Origin: Candidatus Competibacteraceae bacterium
Lineage (GTDB): Bacteria > Pseudomonadota > Gammaproteobacteria > Competibacterales > Competibacteraceae
Direction of reading: 5' to 3'
Length of the DNA: 64,000 nt
Assembly: GCA_003989065.1 (NCBI GenBank)
Contig: RXIW01000003.1
Coordinates: 1-64,000, forward strand
The position numbers and the translations under genes are program-made. Shown here piece after piece: positions 7,652-16,841 of this stretch. Under the pieces are notes generated by a model that saw nothing but the letters and a program-made list of their open reading frames with translations, did no database searches and was not told the DNA's origin. Each line of letters starts with the position of its first letter. Position 1 is the first letter of the stretch.

Positions 7652-8287
7652 TTAATTCCCCGTCCTGCTGGGGGCGAACAACTGCTCACGGTGCGTTTGT
7701 ACATACTCCAAGAACTTATGGGTCGCCTTGACCACGGCGCGCGGGGTGATCGTCGCGCCGGTGAACTGGTCGAATGCGCCACCATCCTTCTTGACCTTCC
7801 AACCGTCCGGTCCGGGATCGCTCAAGGATTTGCCGGTGAAGGCCAGAATCCATGGCGAGCGCTTTTCGTCGATCCCGTCGCCCAGCCCTGGCGTTTCCTT
7901 GTGCGACAGCACCCGCACCCCGGCCAGCGCACCGTCGGCGCGAACTCCAATCAGCAACTGGATCGGACCGCTGTAGCCATCCGGCGCCACCGGCGTGGCG
8001 AACAGCGCCACCGGCTGGCCATGCTTGCGCGCCCGATACACCGTGACCGGCTCCTGGGTGCCCAACCACTCCGGAGCCACTACCTCGATTCGGTCTTCGG
8101 TCACGCGATTGTCGTACTGGTCGGCCGGCACCAGCTGGTTCAGGCTGGCCTCCAGCGCGGCCCGCTGCGCCTCGGCGATGATGTCTTTGGTATGGGTATA
8201 GGTCACGGCGACCAACGCCGTGCCCACCACGGCGAAGCCGGTCAGGATCAGGGCGGCGACCCCCATGCTGCGCACGAGCGGCTTCAT
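7652..8287 (-). CDS. rnfG: Rnf complex subunit RnfG, covalent FMN-binding
   Basis: RnfG has one N-terminal membrane helix (about residues 9-28) and a periplasmic FMN domain. The FMN attachment motif is present as FTGATITP near the C-terminus, where the second Thr of S/TGAT is esterified to FMN by ApbE. KETPGLGDGID, the other hallmark of the FMN-binding domain, is also present. It has 211 residues. The start at 8287 (MKPLVRSMGV) overlaps the rnfD stop by four bases (ATGA), a sign of translational coupling, so longer upstream reading is not used. Confidence 0.95.
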   Translation of the reverse strand: MKPLVRSMGVAALILTGFAVVGTALVAVTYTHTKDIIAEAQRAALEASLNQLVPADQYDNRVTEDRIEVVAPEWLGTQEPVTVYRARKHGQPVALFATPVAPDGYSGPIQLLIGVRADGALAGVRVLSHKETPGLGDGIDEKRSPWILAFTGKSLSDPGPDGWKVKKDGGAFDQFTGATITPRAVVKATHKFLEYVQTHREQLFAPSRTGN

Positions 8288-9315
8288 CCCGAACGCGCTC
8301 CGAACACGCGCGGCTGGGTGTACAGGTCGATGGTCGGTGCGGCGATGTTCATCAGCAACACCGCGAACGCCACCCCATCGGGATAACCGCCAAAGCTGCG
8401 GATGATATAGACCAGCACGCCGATGCCTGCGCCATAGATCAGTCGGCCCCGGGCCGTGGTGCTGGCCGTGACCGGATCGGTGGCGATGAAGAAAGCGCCG
8501 TAGATCGCCGCGCCACTCCAGACCTGAAACCAGGGCGGCGCATAGCGTAGGGGATCGACCAGATGAAAGATGGTTGCGATCAACGCCAGCCCGCCCAACA
8601 TACCGACCGGAATCTGCCAGGCTGCCGTGCGGGTGAAGACCAGCCACAGGCCGCCCGCCAGGAATCCCAGCGTGGCCCATTCCCAGCCATGGCCGGCGAC
8701 GATGCCGAACACCGGGCTGTTGCGGATCTCGGTCACCGTCAGTCCCAAGCCCAGCTTGGTGCGCAGGACATCAAGCGGAGTAGCGCCGGTCAACCCGTCC
8801 AGGGTGATGCCCCCCGTCCCGCCCATGATGATCCGTAGGGTGTCCAGCAGACCCAGGGCATGCGGCTGGCCGACGCCGTACGGAATCAACCAGGCGCTCA
8901 TCTCGCGCGGAAACGAGATCAACAGCACCACGTAACCGACCATGGCCGGATTGAAGGGGTTGTATCCCAAGCCGCCGTACAGATGCTTGGCAATCACGAT
9001 GGCGGACACGACCCCGATGGTGGTCAACCACCATGGCGCCAACGGTGGCAGCGCCACGGCCAGCAACCAGGCGGTCGTCACGGCGCTATAATCGCCCAGA
9101 TACAGCGCCAGCGGCTTACCGCGCACGGTCAGCACCGCCGCCTCGGCCACCAGCGCCACGACGGTCGCGAGCGCCAGATTGATCAGCACGCCCCAGCCGA
9201 AGAACCAGACCAGGGCCACAATACCGGGCGTCATCGCATAGAGCACCCGACGCATTACCTGACCGACGCTGCGATCGGCCAGGACATGGGGAGAAGTTAC
9301 CGTCTTGAAGCGCAT
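8284..9315 (-). CDS. rnfD: Rnf complex subunit RnfD
   Basis: RnfD is the NqrB-like membrane subunit carrying a covalently bound FMN. The 343-residue protein has about nine hydrophobic helices. TGATPLDVLR contains the Thr predicted to take FMN, and KHLYGGLGYNPFNPAMVGYVVL is the conserved central stretch. The start at 9315 (MRFKTVTSPH) lies 6 bases after rnfC; the last codons overlap rnfG by 4 bases. Confidence 0.95.
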   Translation of the reverse strand: MRFKTVTSPHVLADRSVGQVMRRVLYAMTPGIVALVWFFGWGVLINLALATVVALVAEAAVLTVRGKPLALYLGDYSAVTTAWLLAVALPPLAPWWLTTIGVVSAIVIAKHLYGGLGYNPFNPAMVGYVVLLISFPREMSAWLIPYGVGQPHALGLLDTLRIIMGGTGGITLDGLTGATPLDVLRTKLGLGLTVTEIRNSPVFGIVAGHGWEWATLGFLAGGLWLVFTRTAAWQIPVGMLGGLALIATIFHLVDPLRYAPPWFQVWSGAAIYGAFFIATDPVTASTTARGRLIYGAGIGVLVYIIRSFGGYPDGVAFAVLLMNIAAPTIDLYTQPRVFGARSG

Positions 9316-9321
9316 GGCCGC

Positions 9322-10848
9322 CTATTCCGACCGTTCAACATTGACAGCAATCGACGCCGGGGCAGCCAACGCTGGTTCAGCCGGGGACTGGCCCGCTGTG
9401 GCACCATCCAGCGGCGATGCGGTGCGCGGCGGCGCTTTCTGTCGCAACTTGGCTTCCCGCTCGCGCTGCTCGCGCTCCAGCCGCTCCATGCGTGCCTGAT
9501 GACGCCGCCGGGCCAGTTCGGCGCGCTGCTTTTCCTTTTCCAGCGCCCAGATCTCGTTCTTGGCGTAGCGGTAATACTGCACCAGCGGGATGTGACTGGG
9601 GCAAACGTAGCTGCAACAGCCGCACTCGATGCAGCTAAACAGATGGTAATCCTGGATCTTGTCGAATTCCTTGGCCCGCGCATGCCAATACAGCTGTTGC
9701 GGCAACAGATTAGCGGGACAGACCTCCACGCAGTCGCCGCAGCGGATACACGGCATGACCGGCGGTTCCACCAGCGCGTCGGCGCCGACCGCCAGGATGC
9801 AGTTGGTGGCCTTGGTCACCGGAACCCCGTCGCTATGCATGGCAAAGCCCATCATCGGCCCACCCATGATCAGCCGTTCGACCCCTTCCCGATAGCCGCC
9901 GCAGCGGGCGATCAGATCGGCGAACGAGCTGCCCAGCAGAGCGTCGATGTTGCGCGGTTGGGCGATGTGGCCGGTGACCGTCACGATGCGGGAGATCACC
10001 GGTTCGCCATGAGCGACAGCGCGATGCAGGGTATAGGCGGTGGCGACATTGAAGCACTGCACACCGATGTCGGTCGAACGGCCGTTGACCGGCGCTTCCT
10101 TGTTGGTCAGCAGTTTGGTGAGCTGCTTGGCGCCGCCGCTGGGATAACGGGTCGGCACCGGCCGCACCTGATAGCCGGTCCCGCTACAGGCCGCATTCAT
10201 GGCGGCGATGGCCTCCGGCTTGTCGTCCTCGATGCCGATCAGCACCTCGCGCGGCTGCAGCAGATGCGCCAGGATATGGATGCCGGCGACGATCTCGACC
10301 GCCCGCTCGCGCATGATCAGGTCATCGCAGGTCATCCACGGCTCGCATTCGGCCCCATTCAGGATCAGCTGTTCCAGCCGTTCGCAATGACCGCTGAGGT
10401 TCATCTTGACCGCGCTCGGAAACACCGCCCCACCCAAGCCAACCACACCGGCGTTGCGCACGAAATTGCGCAGATCGCTGGGATGCATCCGCTGATAATC
10501 GACCGGCGTCCGCTCGATCCAGCGATCCTGGCCATCGCTCTCGATGGTCACGCACCAGTCCGGCAATCCGGACGGATGCGGCACCGGCTGCTGATCGACG
10601 GCGACCACCCGACCGGAGGTGGGCGCATGCACGGCGGCGCTGACATAGCCATCCGGCTGCCCGATCATCTGTCCCTTCAATACCCGGTCGCCGGCCTGCA
10701 CCAGCGGCTTGGCGATCGCGCCGACATGCTGGCGCAACGGCACCACCAGGCGCTCGGGCACCGAACCGGGCAAGATGGTTTCCCGGTTGGATTCAGTCTT
10801 GTGGCGAACGGTCTTCAGGCCACCATGGAACGGAAATGGCGGGGTCAT
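9322..10848 (-). CDS. rnfC: Rnf complex subunit RnfC
   Basis: RnfC is the peripheral NADH/FMN-binding subunit. The start at 10848 ([13 protein letters not shown]) forms an ATGA overlap with the end of rnfB and gives 508 residues. The N-terminal barrel and NADH domain include [14 protein letters not shown]. Two ferredoxin-like motifs, [12 protein letters not shown] and [12 protein letters not shown], bind [4Fe-4S] clusters near residues 370-420. The C-terminal tail is a highly charged Arg/Glu/Lys coiled-coil stretch, shorter than the repeat-rich tails of enterobacterial RsxC. It has about the minimum length for the family. Confidence 0.95.
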   Translation of the reverse strand: MTPPFPFHGGLKTVRHKTESNRETILPGSVPERLVVPLRQHVGAIAKPLVQAGDRVLKGQMIGQPDGYVSAAVHAPTSGRVVAVDQQPVPHPSGLPDWCVTIESDGQDRWIERTPVDYQRMHPSDLRNFVRNAGVVGLGGAVFPSAVKMNLSGHCERLEQLILNGAECEPWMTCDDLIMRERAVEIVAGIHILAHLLQPREVLIGIEDDKPEAIAAMNAACSGTGYQVRPVPTRYPSGGAKQLTKLLTNKEAPVNGRSTDIGVQCFNVATAYTLHRAVAHGEPVISRIVTVTGHIAQPRNIDALLGSSFADLIARCGGYREGVERLIMGGPMMGFAMHSDGVPVTKATNCILAVGADALVEPPVMPCIRCGDCVEVCPANLLPQQLYWHARAKEFDKIQDYHLFSCIECGCCSYVCPSHIPLVQYYRYAKNEIWALEKEKQRAELARRRHQARMERLEREQREREAKLRQKAPPRTASPLDGATAGQSPAEPALAAPASIAVNVERSE

Positions 10849-11402
10849 GCAGCGGCCCTGGCCTCGGCGGCGGGATAGACCCATTTCCAGGTAGTGATGG
10901 TCGGCGAAATGGGCTGCATGTGGATGCAGTCGACCGGACAGGGCGCCAGGCACAGTTCGCAACCGGTGCATTCCCGAGCAATCACCGTGTGCATGTGCTT
11001 GGCCGCGCCGAGGATGGCGTCGACCGGGCAGGCTTGAATGCACAGGGTGCAGCCGATGCAGCTTTGTTCGTCGATCACCGCCACCATCTTCGGCTTCTCC
11101 GGGCCGAGCTCCGGATCGAGCGGCTTGGGATCGCGGCCCAGCAGATCGGCCAGAGCGGCAACGCCCCCTTGCCCACCCGGCGGACATTGATTGATATCGG
11201 CCTCGCCGGCGGCGATGGCCTCGGCGTAGGAGCGGCAGCCAACATAACCGCACTGACCGCACTGGGTCTGCGGCAGCAAGGCATCGATCCGTTCGACTAC
11301 CGGATCGCCCTCGATCTTGAAGCGAATCGCCGCAAATCCCAGCAGCAGGCCCGAAGCCCCCGCCAATGCGCCCAACGCCACAATGGCCACGATCATCATC
11401 AT
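10845..11402 (-). CDS. rnfB: Rnf complex subunit RnfB (ferredoxin-like)
   Basis: RnfB accepts electrons from reduced ferredoxin. The 185-residue protein has an N-terminal membrane helix, then a 4Fe-4S domain with [18 protein letters not shown] and a fourth Cys in NQCPPGG. Two classic ferredoxin motifs follow, [12 protein letters not shown] and [12 protein letters not shown], so at least three clusters are expected. Three consecutive ATG codons open the gene (11402-11394); the sequence GAGGA just upstream, at the end of rnfA, could serve any of them. Confidence 0.95.
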   Translation of the reverse strand: MMMIVAIVALGALAGASGLLLGFAAIRFKIEGDPVVERIDALLPQTQCGQCGYVGCRSYAEAIAAGEADINQCPPGGQGGVAALADLLGRDPKPLDPELGPEKPKMVAVIDEQSCIGCTLCIQACPVDAILGAAKHMHTVIARECTGCELCLAPCPVDCIHMQPISPTITTWKWVYPAAEARAAA

Positions 11403-11403
11403 C

Positions 11404-11985
11404 TTATCCTCGCACCAGTCCGGCGAAACCCATGAACGCCAGCGACATCAACCCCGCCGTCACCAAGGTGATAGCCGGCCCGCGAAAATGCGTCGGGACG
11501 TCCGCCACCACGATCCGCTCGCGCATGGCCGCGAACAGCACCATAACCAGCGAGAAGCCGATAGCCGCCCCGAATCCGTACAGCGCCGACGCGATGAAGC
11601 CGTGTTGGGCCTGCACGTTCAACAAAGCTGCCGCCAACACTGCGCAGTTGGTGGTGATCAGCGGCAGATAAATCCCCAGGGTCTGGTACAGCAGCGGGCT
11701 GGATTTGTGCACCACCATCTCGGTGAACTGCACCACCACGGCGATCACCAGGATGAAGGCGATGGTGCGCAGATACTCCAGCCCCAGAGGAACGAGCAGG
11801 TAATGGTCGGTCAGATAGGCGCAGATGGACGACAAGGTCAGCACGAAAGTGGTCGCTAGGCCCATGCCCATGGCGGTTTCCAGTTTACGGGAAACTCCCA
11901 TGAAGGGGCACAGACCCAGGAACTTCACCAGGACATAGTTGTTGACCAGGATCGTGCTGATCAAGATCAGGACATATTCATTCAT
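11404..11985 (-). CDS. rnfA: Rnf complex subunit RnfA
   Basis: RnfA is the membrane partner of RnfE; six helices fill nearly the whole protein. Starting at 11985 ([20 protein letters not shown]) it has exactly 193 residues, the length of E. coli Rsx[13 protein letters not shown] and [10 protein letters not shown] carry the two conserved cysteines. It is the first gene of the operon (order A-B-C-D-G-E), with 1-base to 12-base gaps or overlaps throughout, so the six genes are almost certainly cotranscribed from the region at 11986-12218. Confidence 0.96.
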   Translation of the reverse strand: MNEYVLILISTILVNNYVLVKFLGLCPFMGVSRKLETAMGMGLATTFVLTLSSICAYLTDHYLLVPLGLEYLRTIAFILVIAVVVQFTEMVVHKSSPLLYQTLGIYLPLITTNCAVLAAALLNVQAQHGFIASALYGFGAAIGFSLVMVLFAAMRERIVVADVPTHFRGPAITLVTAGLMSLAFMGFAGLVRG

Positions 11986-12125
11986 GACTCGCGGTGCTCC
12001 GCTGTCGGGCAACACGGTTCGGACATACCGGCATGGACCGGCGCTCGCGGACCGGATCTCCGCTATCTCGATTCCGTCCACTCGGAACGGCCTGGACCGA
12101 CCCGATCGTCCGGAACATGGCTAAT

Positions 12126-12139
12126 TTAGCAATTGCTAA
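12126..12139. promoter_or_regulatory. 14-bp perfect palindrome upstream of rnfA (possible operator)
   Basis: TTAGCAATTGCTAA is its own reverse complement and sits 141 bases upstream of the rnfA start, in a short AT-rich stretch inside GC-rich DNA. A third related half-site, GTAGCAAAT (12141-12149), follows. No other gene lies between it and rnfA on that side, and argF ends at 12219. It could be the binding site of a dimeric regulator of the rnf operon. I do not recognise the motif. Confidence 0.4.
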
Positions 12140-12218
12140 TGTAGCAAATTCCCCTACCCTTGTCGTCAGGGTCGGGCCGCCGGTCTGAGGCGCGGCCCGC
12201 CTCCATCGGGACCGACCC

Positions 12219-13142
12219 TCAAGCGGACTTGTCACCATCCAGCAGGAGAAATTCGATCAAGGCTTTCTGGGCGTGCAGGCGATTCTCGGCCTCGTCCCAT
12301 ACCCGGCTTTGCGGGCCATCGATCACCTCGGCGCTGACTTCCTCGCCGCGGTGGGCGGGCAGGCAGTGCAGGAAGATGGCGTCCGGTTTGGCCTGGGCCA
12401 TCACCTCGGCATCGACCTGAAAATGGGCGAAGTCCTGCATCCGGCGCGATTGCTCCTCTTCGCGGCCCATGCTGGCCCATACATCGGTCGCCACCATGTC
12501 GGCGTCGCGGGCGGCGGCTCGCGGATCGCGCAGCAGCACGACCCGGCCCGCGGCCTGCTTCAGCAATTCCGCATCCGGCTCGTAGCCGGGCGGCACGGCG
12601 ATCCGCAGCTGCAGATCGCACATGATGGCGGCGCTGATATAGCTGTTACACATGTTGTTACCGTCGCCGATCCAGGCCACGGTCTGCCCGCGAATATCGC
12701 TGCCGCGATGCTCGATCAGCGTCTGCAGATCGGCCAGCAGCTGGCAGGGGTGGTTAAAGTCGGTCAGGCCGTTGATGACCGGCGCTGTGGAGTAGGCGGC
12801 GAAACGCTCGACCTTGGCATGCTCGAAGGTGCGGATCATCACGACGTCCACCATACTCGACAACACCCGGGCGGTATCCTCGATGGGCTCTCCCCGGCCC
12901 AGCTGGGTATCGCGCGGCGACAGGAAAATGGCGCTGCCACCCAGTTGCGCCATGCCGGCTTCGAAGGAAATCCGGGTGCGGGTGGAGGCTTTTTCGAAGA
13001 TCATGCCCAACACTTTCTGTGGAAACGGCGCGTATGACTCACCCCGCCGATGTTGGGCCTTCAATTCTTGGGCGCGGCGCAGCACCTGCTGCAACTCCGC
13101 GGGCGATAGGTCGAATAGACTGAGAAAATGGCGTGGTTTCAT
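12219..13142 (-). CDS. argF: Ornithine carbamoyltransferase
   Basis: ArgF makes citrulline from carbamoyl phosphate and ornithine in arginine biosynthesis. From the ATG at 13142 ([18 protein letters not shown]) it has 307 residues, like the Pseudomonas anabolic enzyme. The carbamoyl-phosphate motif is STRTR (in [15 protein letters not shown]), with DFNHPCQ and the ornithine-loop [10 protein letters not shown] all intact. An in-frame extension upstream is rejected because it lacks the family N-terminus. The start codon has no clear SD. It is a single gene divergent from the NUDIX gene. Confidence 0.95.
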   Translation of the reverse strand: MKPRHFLSLFDLSPAELQQVLRRAQELKAQHRRGESYAPFPQKVLGMIFEKASTRTRISFEAGMAQLGGSAIFLSPRDTQLGRGEPIEDTARVLSSMVDVVMIRTFEHAKVERFAAYSTAPVINGLTDFNHPCQLLADLQTLIEHRGSDIRGQTVAWIGDGNNMCNSYISAAIMCDLQLRIAVPPGYEPDAELLKQAAGRVVLLRDPRAAARDADMVATDVWASMGREEEQSRRMQDFAHFQVDAEVMAQAKPDAIFLHCLPAHRGEEVSAEVIDGPQSRVWDEAENRLHAQKALIEFLLLDGDKSA

Positions 13143-13178
13143 TGAATATTGATTTGTAAGCCGTTCTCGGAAACCAAA

Positions 13179-13202
13179 ACGGCAGCGATTCAAGGCTGCC
13201 GT
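13179..13202 (-). promoter_or_regulatory. Hairpin in the argF / NUDIX divergent intergenic region
   Basis: A perfect 8-bp stem, ACGGCAGC (13179-13186) with GCTGCCGT (13195-13202), closes an 8-base loop, 37 bases before the argF start. Close to the argF start, TGAATATTGATTTG (13142-13155) resembles one arm of the enterobacterial ArgR box but matches poorly in its second half. It may be an element in the argF leader. There is no T-run, so it is not a simple terminator. Confidence 0.3.
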
Positions 13203-13272
13203 CGGTGTTGATCTATAGTAGGTTAGTTTCTTCAGTGAACGCGCACAAGCGCATACCAGCGAGATTCCGAAC

Positions 13273-13827
13273 ATGCAGGCAAATTTTTGTCCCCGTTGCG
13301 GCAATCCCCTGCGGACCGCCGACGTCAACGGCCAGATGCGACAGCGTTGCGACGTGGCGGACTGCGGTTACGTCCACTGGGACAACCCCGTGCCGGTGGT
13401 CGCCGGCATCGTCGAGCTGGATGGTATGGTCGTGCTGGTCCGCAATCAAGGCTGGCCGGACAAGATGTACGGCCTGGTCAGCGGGTTCCTGGAAAAAGGC
13501 GAAACCCCGGATGCGGCTATCCTGCGCGAAGTGCGCGAAGAACTGGGCTTGGATGCTCAAAATGCTCGTTTCATCGGCTATTACCCGTTTTTCGAAATGA
13601 ATCAGTTGATCCTGGCCTTTCACGTCGCCGCCAGCGGCGACATCGTCCTGGGCGAAGAGCTGGCCGACATCCGACGGGTCGCCGTCGACCGGCTCAAACC
13701 CTGGGCCATCGGCACCGGTCCAGCCGTTCGCGACTGGCTGGCGGCTCGCAACGGTCAGGTCACGGAAACGATGGCCAGTCATGCCGCCCTGCGCGACTGG
13801 TTGGCCCGGCAAACCTCCAACCCCTGA
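13273..13827 (+). CDS. NUDIX hydrolase with N-terminal zinc ribbon (NudC/NADH pyrophosphatase-like)
   Basis: The 184-residue protein begins with a four-Cys zinc ribbon (FCPRCG ... [15 protein letters not shown]) and continues with a NUDIX domain, whose box starts [17 protein letters not shown] and ends REELGLDAQ, giving the GX5EX7REUXEEXGU pattern. Zinc ribbon plus NUDIX is the layout of NudC-type NAD(H) pyrophosphatases/mRNA deNADding enzymes, but the N-terminal domain of E. coli NudC is missing, and the NudC-specific SQPWPFPxS motif is not seen, so the substrate is open. It precedes the acyltransferase gene by 12 bases and is probably cotranscribed with it. No strong SD is visible before the ATG. 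Confidence 0.8.
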   Translation: MQANFCPRCGNPLRTADVNGQMRQRCDVADCGYVHWDNPVPVVAGIVELDGMVVLVRNQGWPDKMYGLVSGFLEKGETPDAAILREVREELGLDAQNARFIGYYPFFEMNQLILAFHVAASGDIVLGEELADIRRVAVDRLKPWAIGTGPAVRDWLAARNGQVTETMASHAALRDWLARQTSNP

Positions 13828-13839
13828 GGGCTTTCGATC

Positions 13840-14751
13840 ATGCTCGCCTTCCTGCCGGCGCCGGTTCGCGCCGCCTTGGCGTTCCTGCTGTTCATCCTGA
13901 ACACCCTGTTCTGGTGTACGCCCCTCTACCTCGTGCTGCTGGTCAAGCTGATCGTGCCCAGTCGGGGCTGGCGCGAGTTCCACGCCCGCCTGCTGGTCAG
14001 CATCGCCGAGTCCTGGATCGGTTGCAATAACGCCATCATGGGCCTGACCCAGCGCATCGAATGGGATGTGCAGGGTCTGGACGGCCTGCGGCGCGACGAC
14101 TGGTATCTGGTCAGCTCCAACCACCAGTCCTGGGTCGATATCGTGGTCCTGCAACGGGTTCTCAATCGCCGCGTTCCCTTCCTGAAATTCTTCATCAAGC
14201 AACCGCTGATCTGGGTGCCGGTGCTGGGCGGCGCCTGGTGGGCGCTGGATTTTCCCTTCATGCAACGTCATTCGGCCGCCTATCTGGCCCAACACCCCGA
14301 AGCGCGCGAGCAGGACTGGGAGACCACGCGCCAACGCTGCGAACGGTTCCGCAACACGCCGATCTCGATCCTGAATTTCCTGGAAGGAACGCGGTTCCGG
14401 CCGGACAAGCATGCCCGCCAGCAGTCGCCCTACCGCCATCTGCTACGCCCCAAGTCGGGCGGATTGGCCTTCGTACTGGAAGCCCTGCCCGACCGGGTTC
14501 GCCATCTGCTGGACGTCACCATCGTCTACCCAGATGGACGCTGCACCTTTCAGGATCTGTTCGGCGGCCATATCCGCCGGGTGATCGTCCGCGTCCGGCA
14601 GCTGACGATTCCGCCGGAGCTGCTGGGGCGGGACTATCGCCATGACGCCGAATTCCGCGCCGCCATCCAGCACTGGATCGGCCAGATCTGGACCCAGAAG
14701 GACACCCTGATCGACCAGTTGCTGCCGCCCGCCGACCGGACAGCGGCCTGA
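13840..14751 (+). CDS. Membrane acyltransferase of the PlsC/LPLAT family (YihG-like)
   Basis: This family transfers acyl groups to glycerophospholipid acceptors at the inner membrane. The 303-residue protein has an N-terminal membrane helix (about 8-36), the catalytic HX4D motif in SSNHQSWVDIVVLQ, the glycine-containing acceptor motif FLEGTRFRPDKH, and a Pro motif further on. Length and the NHQSWVD form fit the YihG/YihG-like acyltransferases rather than PlsC itself. Its TGA stop abuts the opposite-strand stop of ptsI with no gap. Confidence 0.85.
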   Translation: MLAFLPAPVRAALAFLLFILNTLFWCTPLYLVLLVKLIVPSRGWREFHARLLVSIAESWIGCNNAIMGLTQRIEWDVQGLDGLRRDDWYLVSSNHQSWVDIVVLQRVLNRRVPFLKFFIKQPLIWVPVLGGAWWALDFPFMQRHSAAYLAQHPEAREQDWETTRQRCERFRNTPISILNFLEGTRFRPDKHARQQSPYRHLLRPKSGGLAFVLEALPDRVRHLLDVTIVYPDGRCTFQDLFGGHIRRVIVRVRQLTIPPELLGRDYRHDAEFRAAIQHWIGQIWTQKDTLIDQLLPPADRTAA

Positions 14752-16506
14752 TCAGTTCTGGGCGATGGCCTTGAGCGTCTCGGCGTACTTGTCGGCGTCG
14801 GTCGTCCGCAGCAGCCGCCGCACCACCCCGTTCAAAACGCCGACATCGCTGTCCTGGATCACGCGCTTGATCTCCAGCAGCGCGGTGGGGTGCATGCTGA
14901 ACTCGGTCAGCCCCAGTCCTAGCAACAGGCGGGTGTAGCGCGGATCGCCCGCCATCTCCCCGCACAGGCTGACCGGAATACCCGCCTTGTGGCCGGCCTG
15001 GATGGTGTTGTGGATCAAGCTCAGCACCGCAGGGTGCAGCGGATCGTAGAGATAGTTGATCTCATCGTCCACCCGGTCGATGGCCAGCGTGTACTGGATC
15101 AGGTCGTTGGTGCCGATCGACAGGAAATCCAGATAGCGCGCGAACTGAGCGGCGCACACTGCCGCCGCCGGGATCTCGATCATCCCACCGATGGGCAATG
15201 CCTCGTTGAAGGCCAGACCCCGATCGCGCAGCTCCTGGCGCGTTTCCGCCACCAGCCGCAACACCTGGAACACCTCCTGGATGGTGGACAGCATCGGCAC
15301 CATCATCCGCACCGGGCCATAGGCCGAGGCCCGCAGGATGGCGCGCAGCTGAGGACGAAACATGCCCAGATCCTTCAGGCACATGCGAATCGCCCGCAAC
15401 CCCAGCGCCGGATTGGTGCTGACCGGTCCGCCACGCCCGCCGTCCACCTGCTTGTCCGCGCCGAGATCGGCGGTGCGGATAGTGATCGGGCTGCCTTCCA
15501 GCACCTTGATGACGTGCAGATAGGACGCCAGGTGTTCCTCTTCGTCCGGAACATCATTGCGATTCATGAACAAGAACTCGGTCCGGTACAGACCGATGCC
15601 GTCGGCCACGACATCTCGCACCGCCGCCGCGTCCTCCGGCAATTCGATGTTGGCGTAGAGCCCGATCGCAATGCCATCGCGGGTGACCGCCGGCTTGCCT
15701 TTAAGCTTGCTCAGCTCTCGCTGTTGCTGACGCTCTTCCTTCTGCTTGTGACGGTAATAGCGCAGGATACGCTCGTCCAAACCGACCAGCACCACCCCCT
15801 GGCGACCATCCACGATCACCGGCTCGTCGTGCCCTAGATAAGCCCGCGCGTTGCGCGCGCCCACCACGGCCGGAATGCCCAGGCTGCGCGCCAGGATGGC
15901 GGTGTGCGACAACGGTCCGCCATATTCGGTCACGAACGCCAGCACCCCCCGATGCTGCATCAGGATGGTGTCGGCCGGGGTCAGATCGTCGGCGACGATG
16001 ATGCGGCCTTCCAGCCGGCTCGGCGCCAGATCGGCATAGTCGGGATCGCTCAGATAGGACGGATCCTCGGCCATCAGAATGTGCTGAACCCGCCGCACCA
16101 CATGGTCGACGTCGTCCTTGCGGGTGCGCAGATAGGGATCGTCCATCTGCTCGAACACCTGGACCAGCGCATCGCGCTGCAATTGCAAAGCCCACTCGGC
16201 GTTGCACTTGCGTGTGCGGATGAAGCCGATCGGCGCTTCACTGAAGGTCGCATCCTGCAACATCAGCAGGTGGGTATCGATGAAGGCCGTGACATCGTTC
16301 GGCGTCGTGGCCGGAACGCGCGCCCGGATGTCCTGCAGTTGCTGGCGCGCCACCTCCAGGCCAGTCAGAAACCGCTGGACTTCATCCTCGACGATAGCGT
16401 CAGGAATCGTGTATTCGGTGATTTCCAACTGGTTGCGCTGCAACAGATACGTCCTGCCGATCGCGTAACCACGGGAAACACCGATGCCATGCAGCGAAAA
16501 TGGCAT
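14752..16506 (-). CDS. ptsI: Phosphoenolpyruvate-protein phosphotransferase (enzyme I)
   Basis: Enzyme I takes phosphate from PEP and gives it to HPr. The 584-residue protein has an HPr-binding N-terminal domain, the phosphohistidine motif GGPLSHTAILARSLG (His201), and a PEP-binding TIM barrel with LYRTEFLFMNR, MVPMLSTIQE and SLCGEMAGDP. No GAF domain precedes it, so it is not PtsP. It follows ptsH by 12 bases and closes the cluster ptsN-hprK-rapZ-ptsH-ptsI. No sugar-specific EII genes are in the window, so this chain may be mainly regulatory. Confidence 0.95.
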   Translation of the reverse strand: MPFSLHGIGVSRGYAIGRTYLLQRNQLEITEYTIPDAIVEDEVQRFLTGLEVARQQLQDIRARVPATTPNDVTAFIDTHLLMLQDATFSEAPIGFIRTRKCNAEWALQLQRDALVQVFEQMDDPYLRTRKDDVDHVVRRVQHILMAEDPSYLSDPDYADLAPSRLEGRIIVADDLTPADTILMQHRGVLAFVTEYGGPLSHTAILARSLGIPAVVGARNARAYLGHDEPVIVDGRQGVVLVGLDERILRYYRHKQKEERQQQRELSKLKGKPAVTRDGIAIGLYANIELPEDAAAVRDVVADGIGLYRTEFLFMNRNDVPDEEEHLASYLHVIKVLEGSPITIRTADLGADKQVDGGRGGPVSTNPALGLRAIRMCLKDLGMFRPQLRAILRASAYGPVRMMVPMLSTIQEVFQVLRLVAETRQELRDRGLAFNEALPIGGMIEIPAAAVCAAQFARYLDFLSIGTNDLIQYTLAIDRVDDEINYLYDPLHPAVLSLIHNTIQAGHKAGIPVSLCGEMAGDPRYTRLLLGLGLTEFSMHPTALLEIKRVIQDSDVGVLNGVVRRLLRTTDADKYAETLKAIAQN

Positions 16507-16518
16507 GGGGCCAACCTC

Positions 16519-16788
16519 TTATTCGTCCTCGTCGAAACGGCGGAGAATCAAGCCTTCGAGATGCTCGAGCGCCTGCTCGGCCTCGGGACCGCTGGCGTGT
16601 AGTTCCAATCGAGCGCCACAGGCAGCCGCCAGCATCATGACGCCCATGATACTCTTGCCGTTGACCGCGCGCTCGCCGCGCCGCAGCCGGATCTCGGCGT
16701 CGAATCCGGATGCCAGCGTGACGAATTTGGCGGCGGCGCGGGCGTGCAAACCCAGCTTGTTGATGATGGTGACTTCCCGCTTCAGCAC
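16519..16788 (-). CDS. ptsH: Phosphocarrier protein HPr
   Basis: HPr relays phosphate from enzyme I and is also phosphorylated on a serine by HPr kinase. From the GTG at 16788 the protein has 89 residues and the active-site His in GLHARAA becomes residue 15 and the Ser in NGKSIMGVM residue 46, exactly the canonical numbering. GGAG (16800-16797) precedes this GTG by 8 bases. An alternative ATG at 16845 overlaps the rapZ stop (ATGA), has its own SD GGGAG and would add 19 residues. Both starts are credible; the conserved numbering decides for GTG. hprK, encoded two genes upstream, explains the conserved Ser46. Confidence 0.92.
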   Translation of the reverse strand: MLKREVTIINKLGLHARAAAKFVTLASGFDAEIRLRRGERAVNGKSIMGVMMLAAACGARLELHASGPEAEQALEHLEGLILRRFDEDE

Positions 16789-16841
16789 TTCGGATTCTCC
16801 ATGTCCTGGCGCCGACCCGAACCAACCGGGCAGCTTTTGTT

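Noticed and set aside
14749-14754. Stop codons of the acyltransferase and ptsI abut as the palindrome TGATCA
   Set aside because: A compact convergent junction; TGATCA arises automatically when TGA meets TGA on the other strand. No added function needed.
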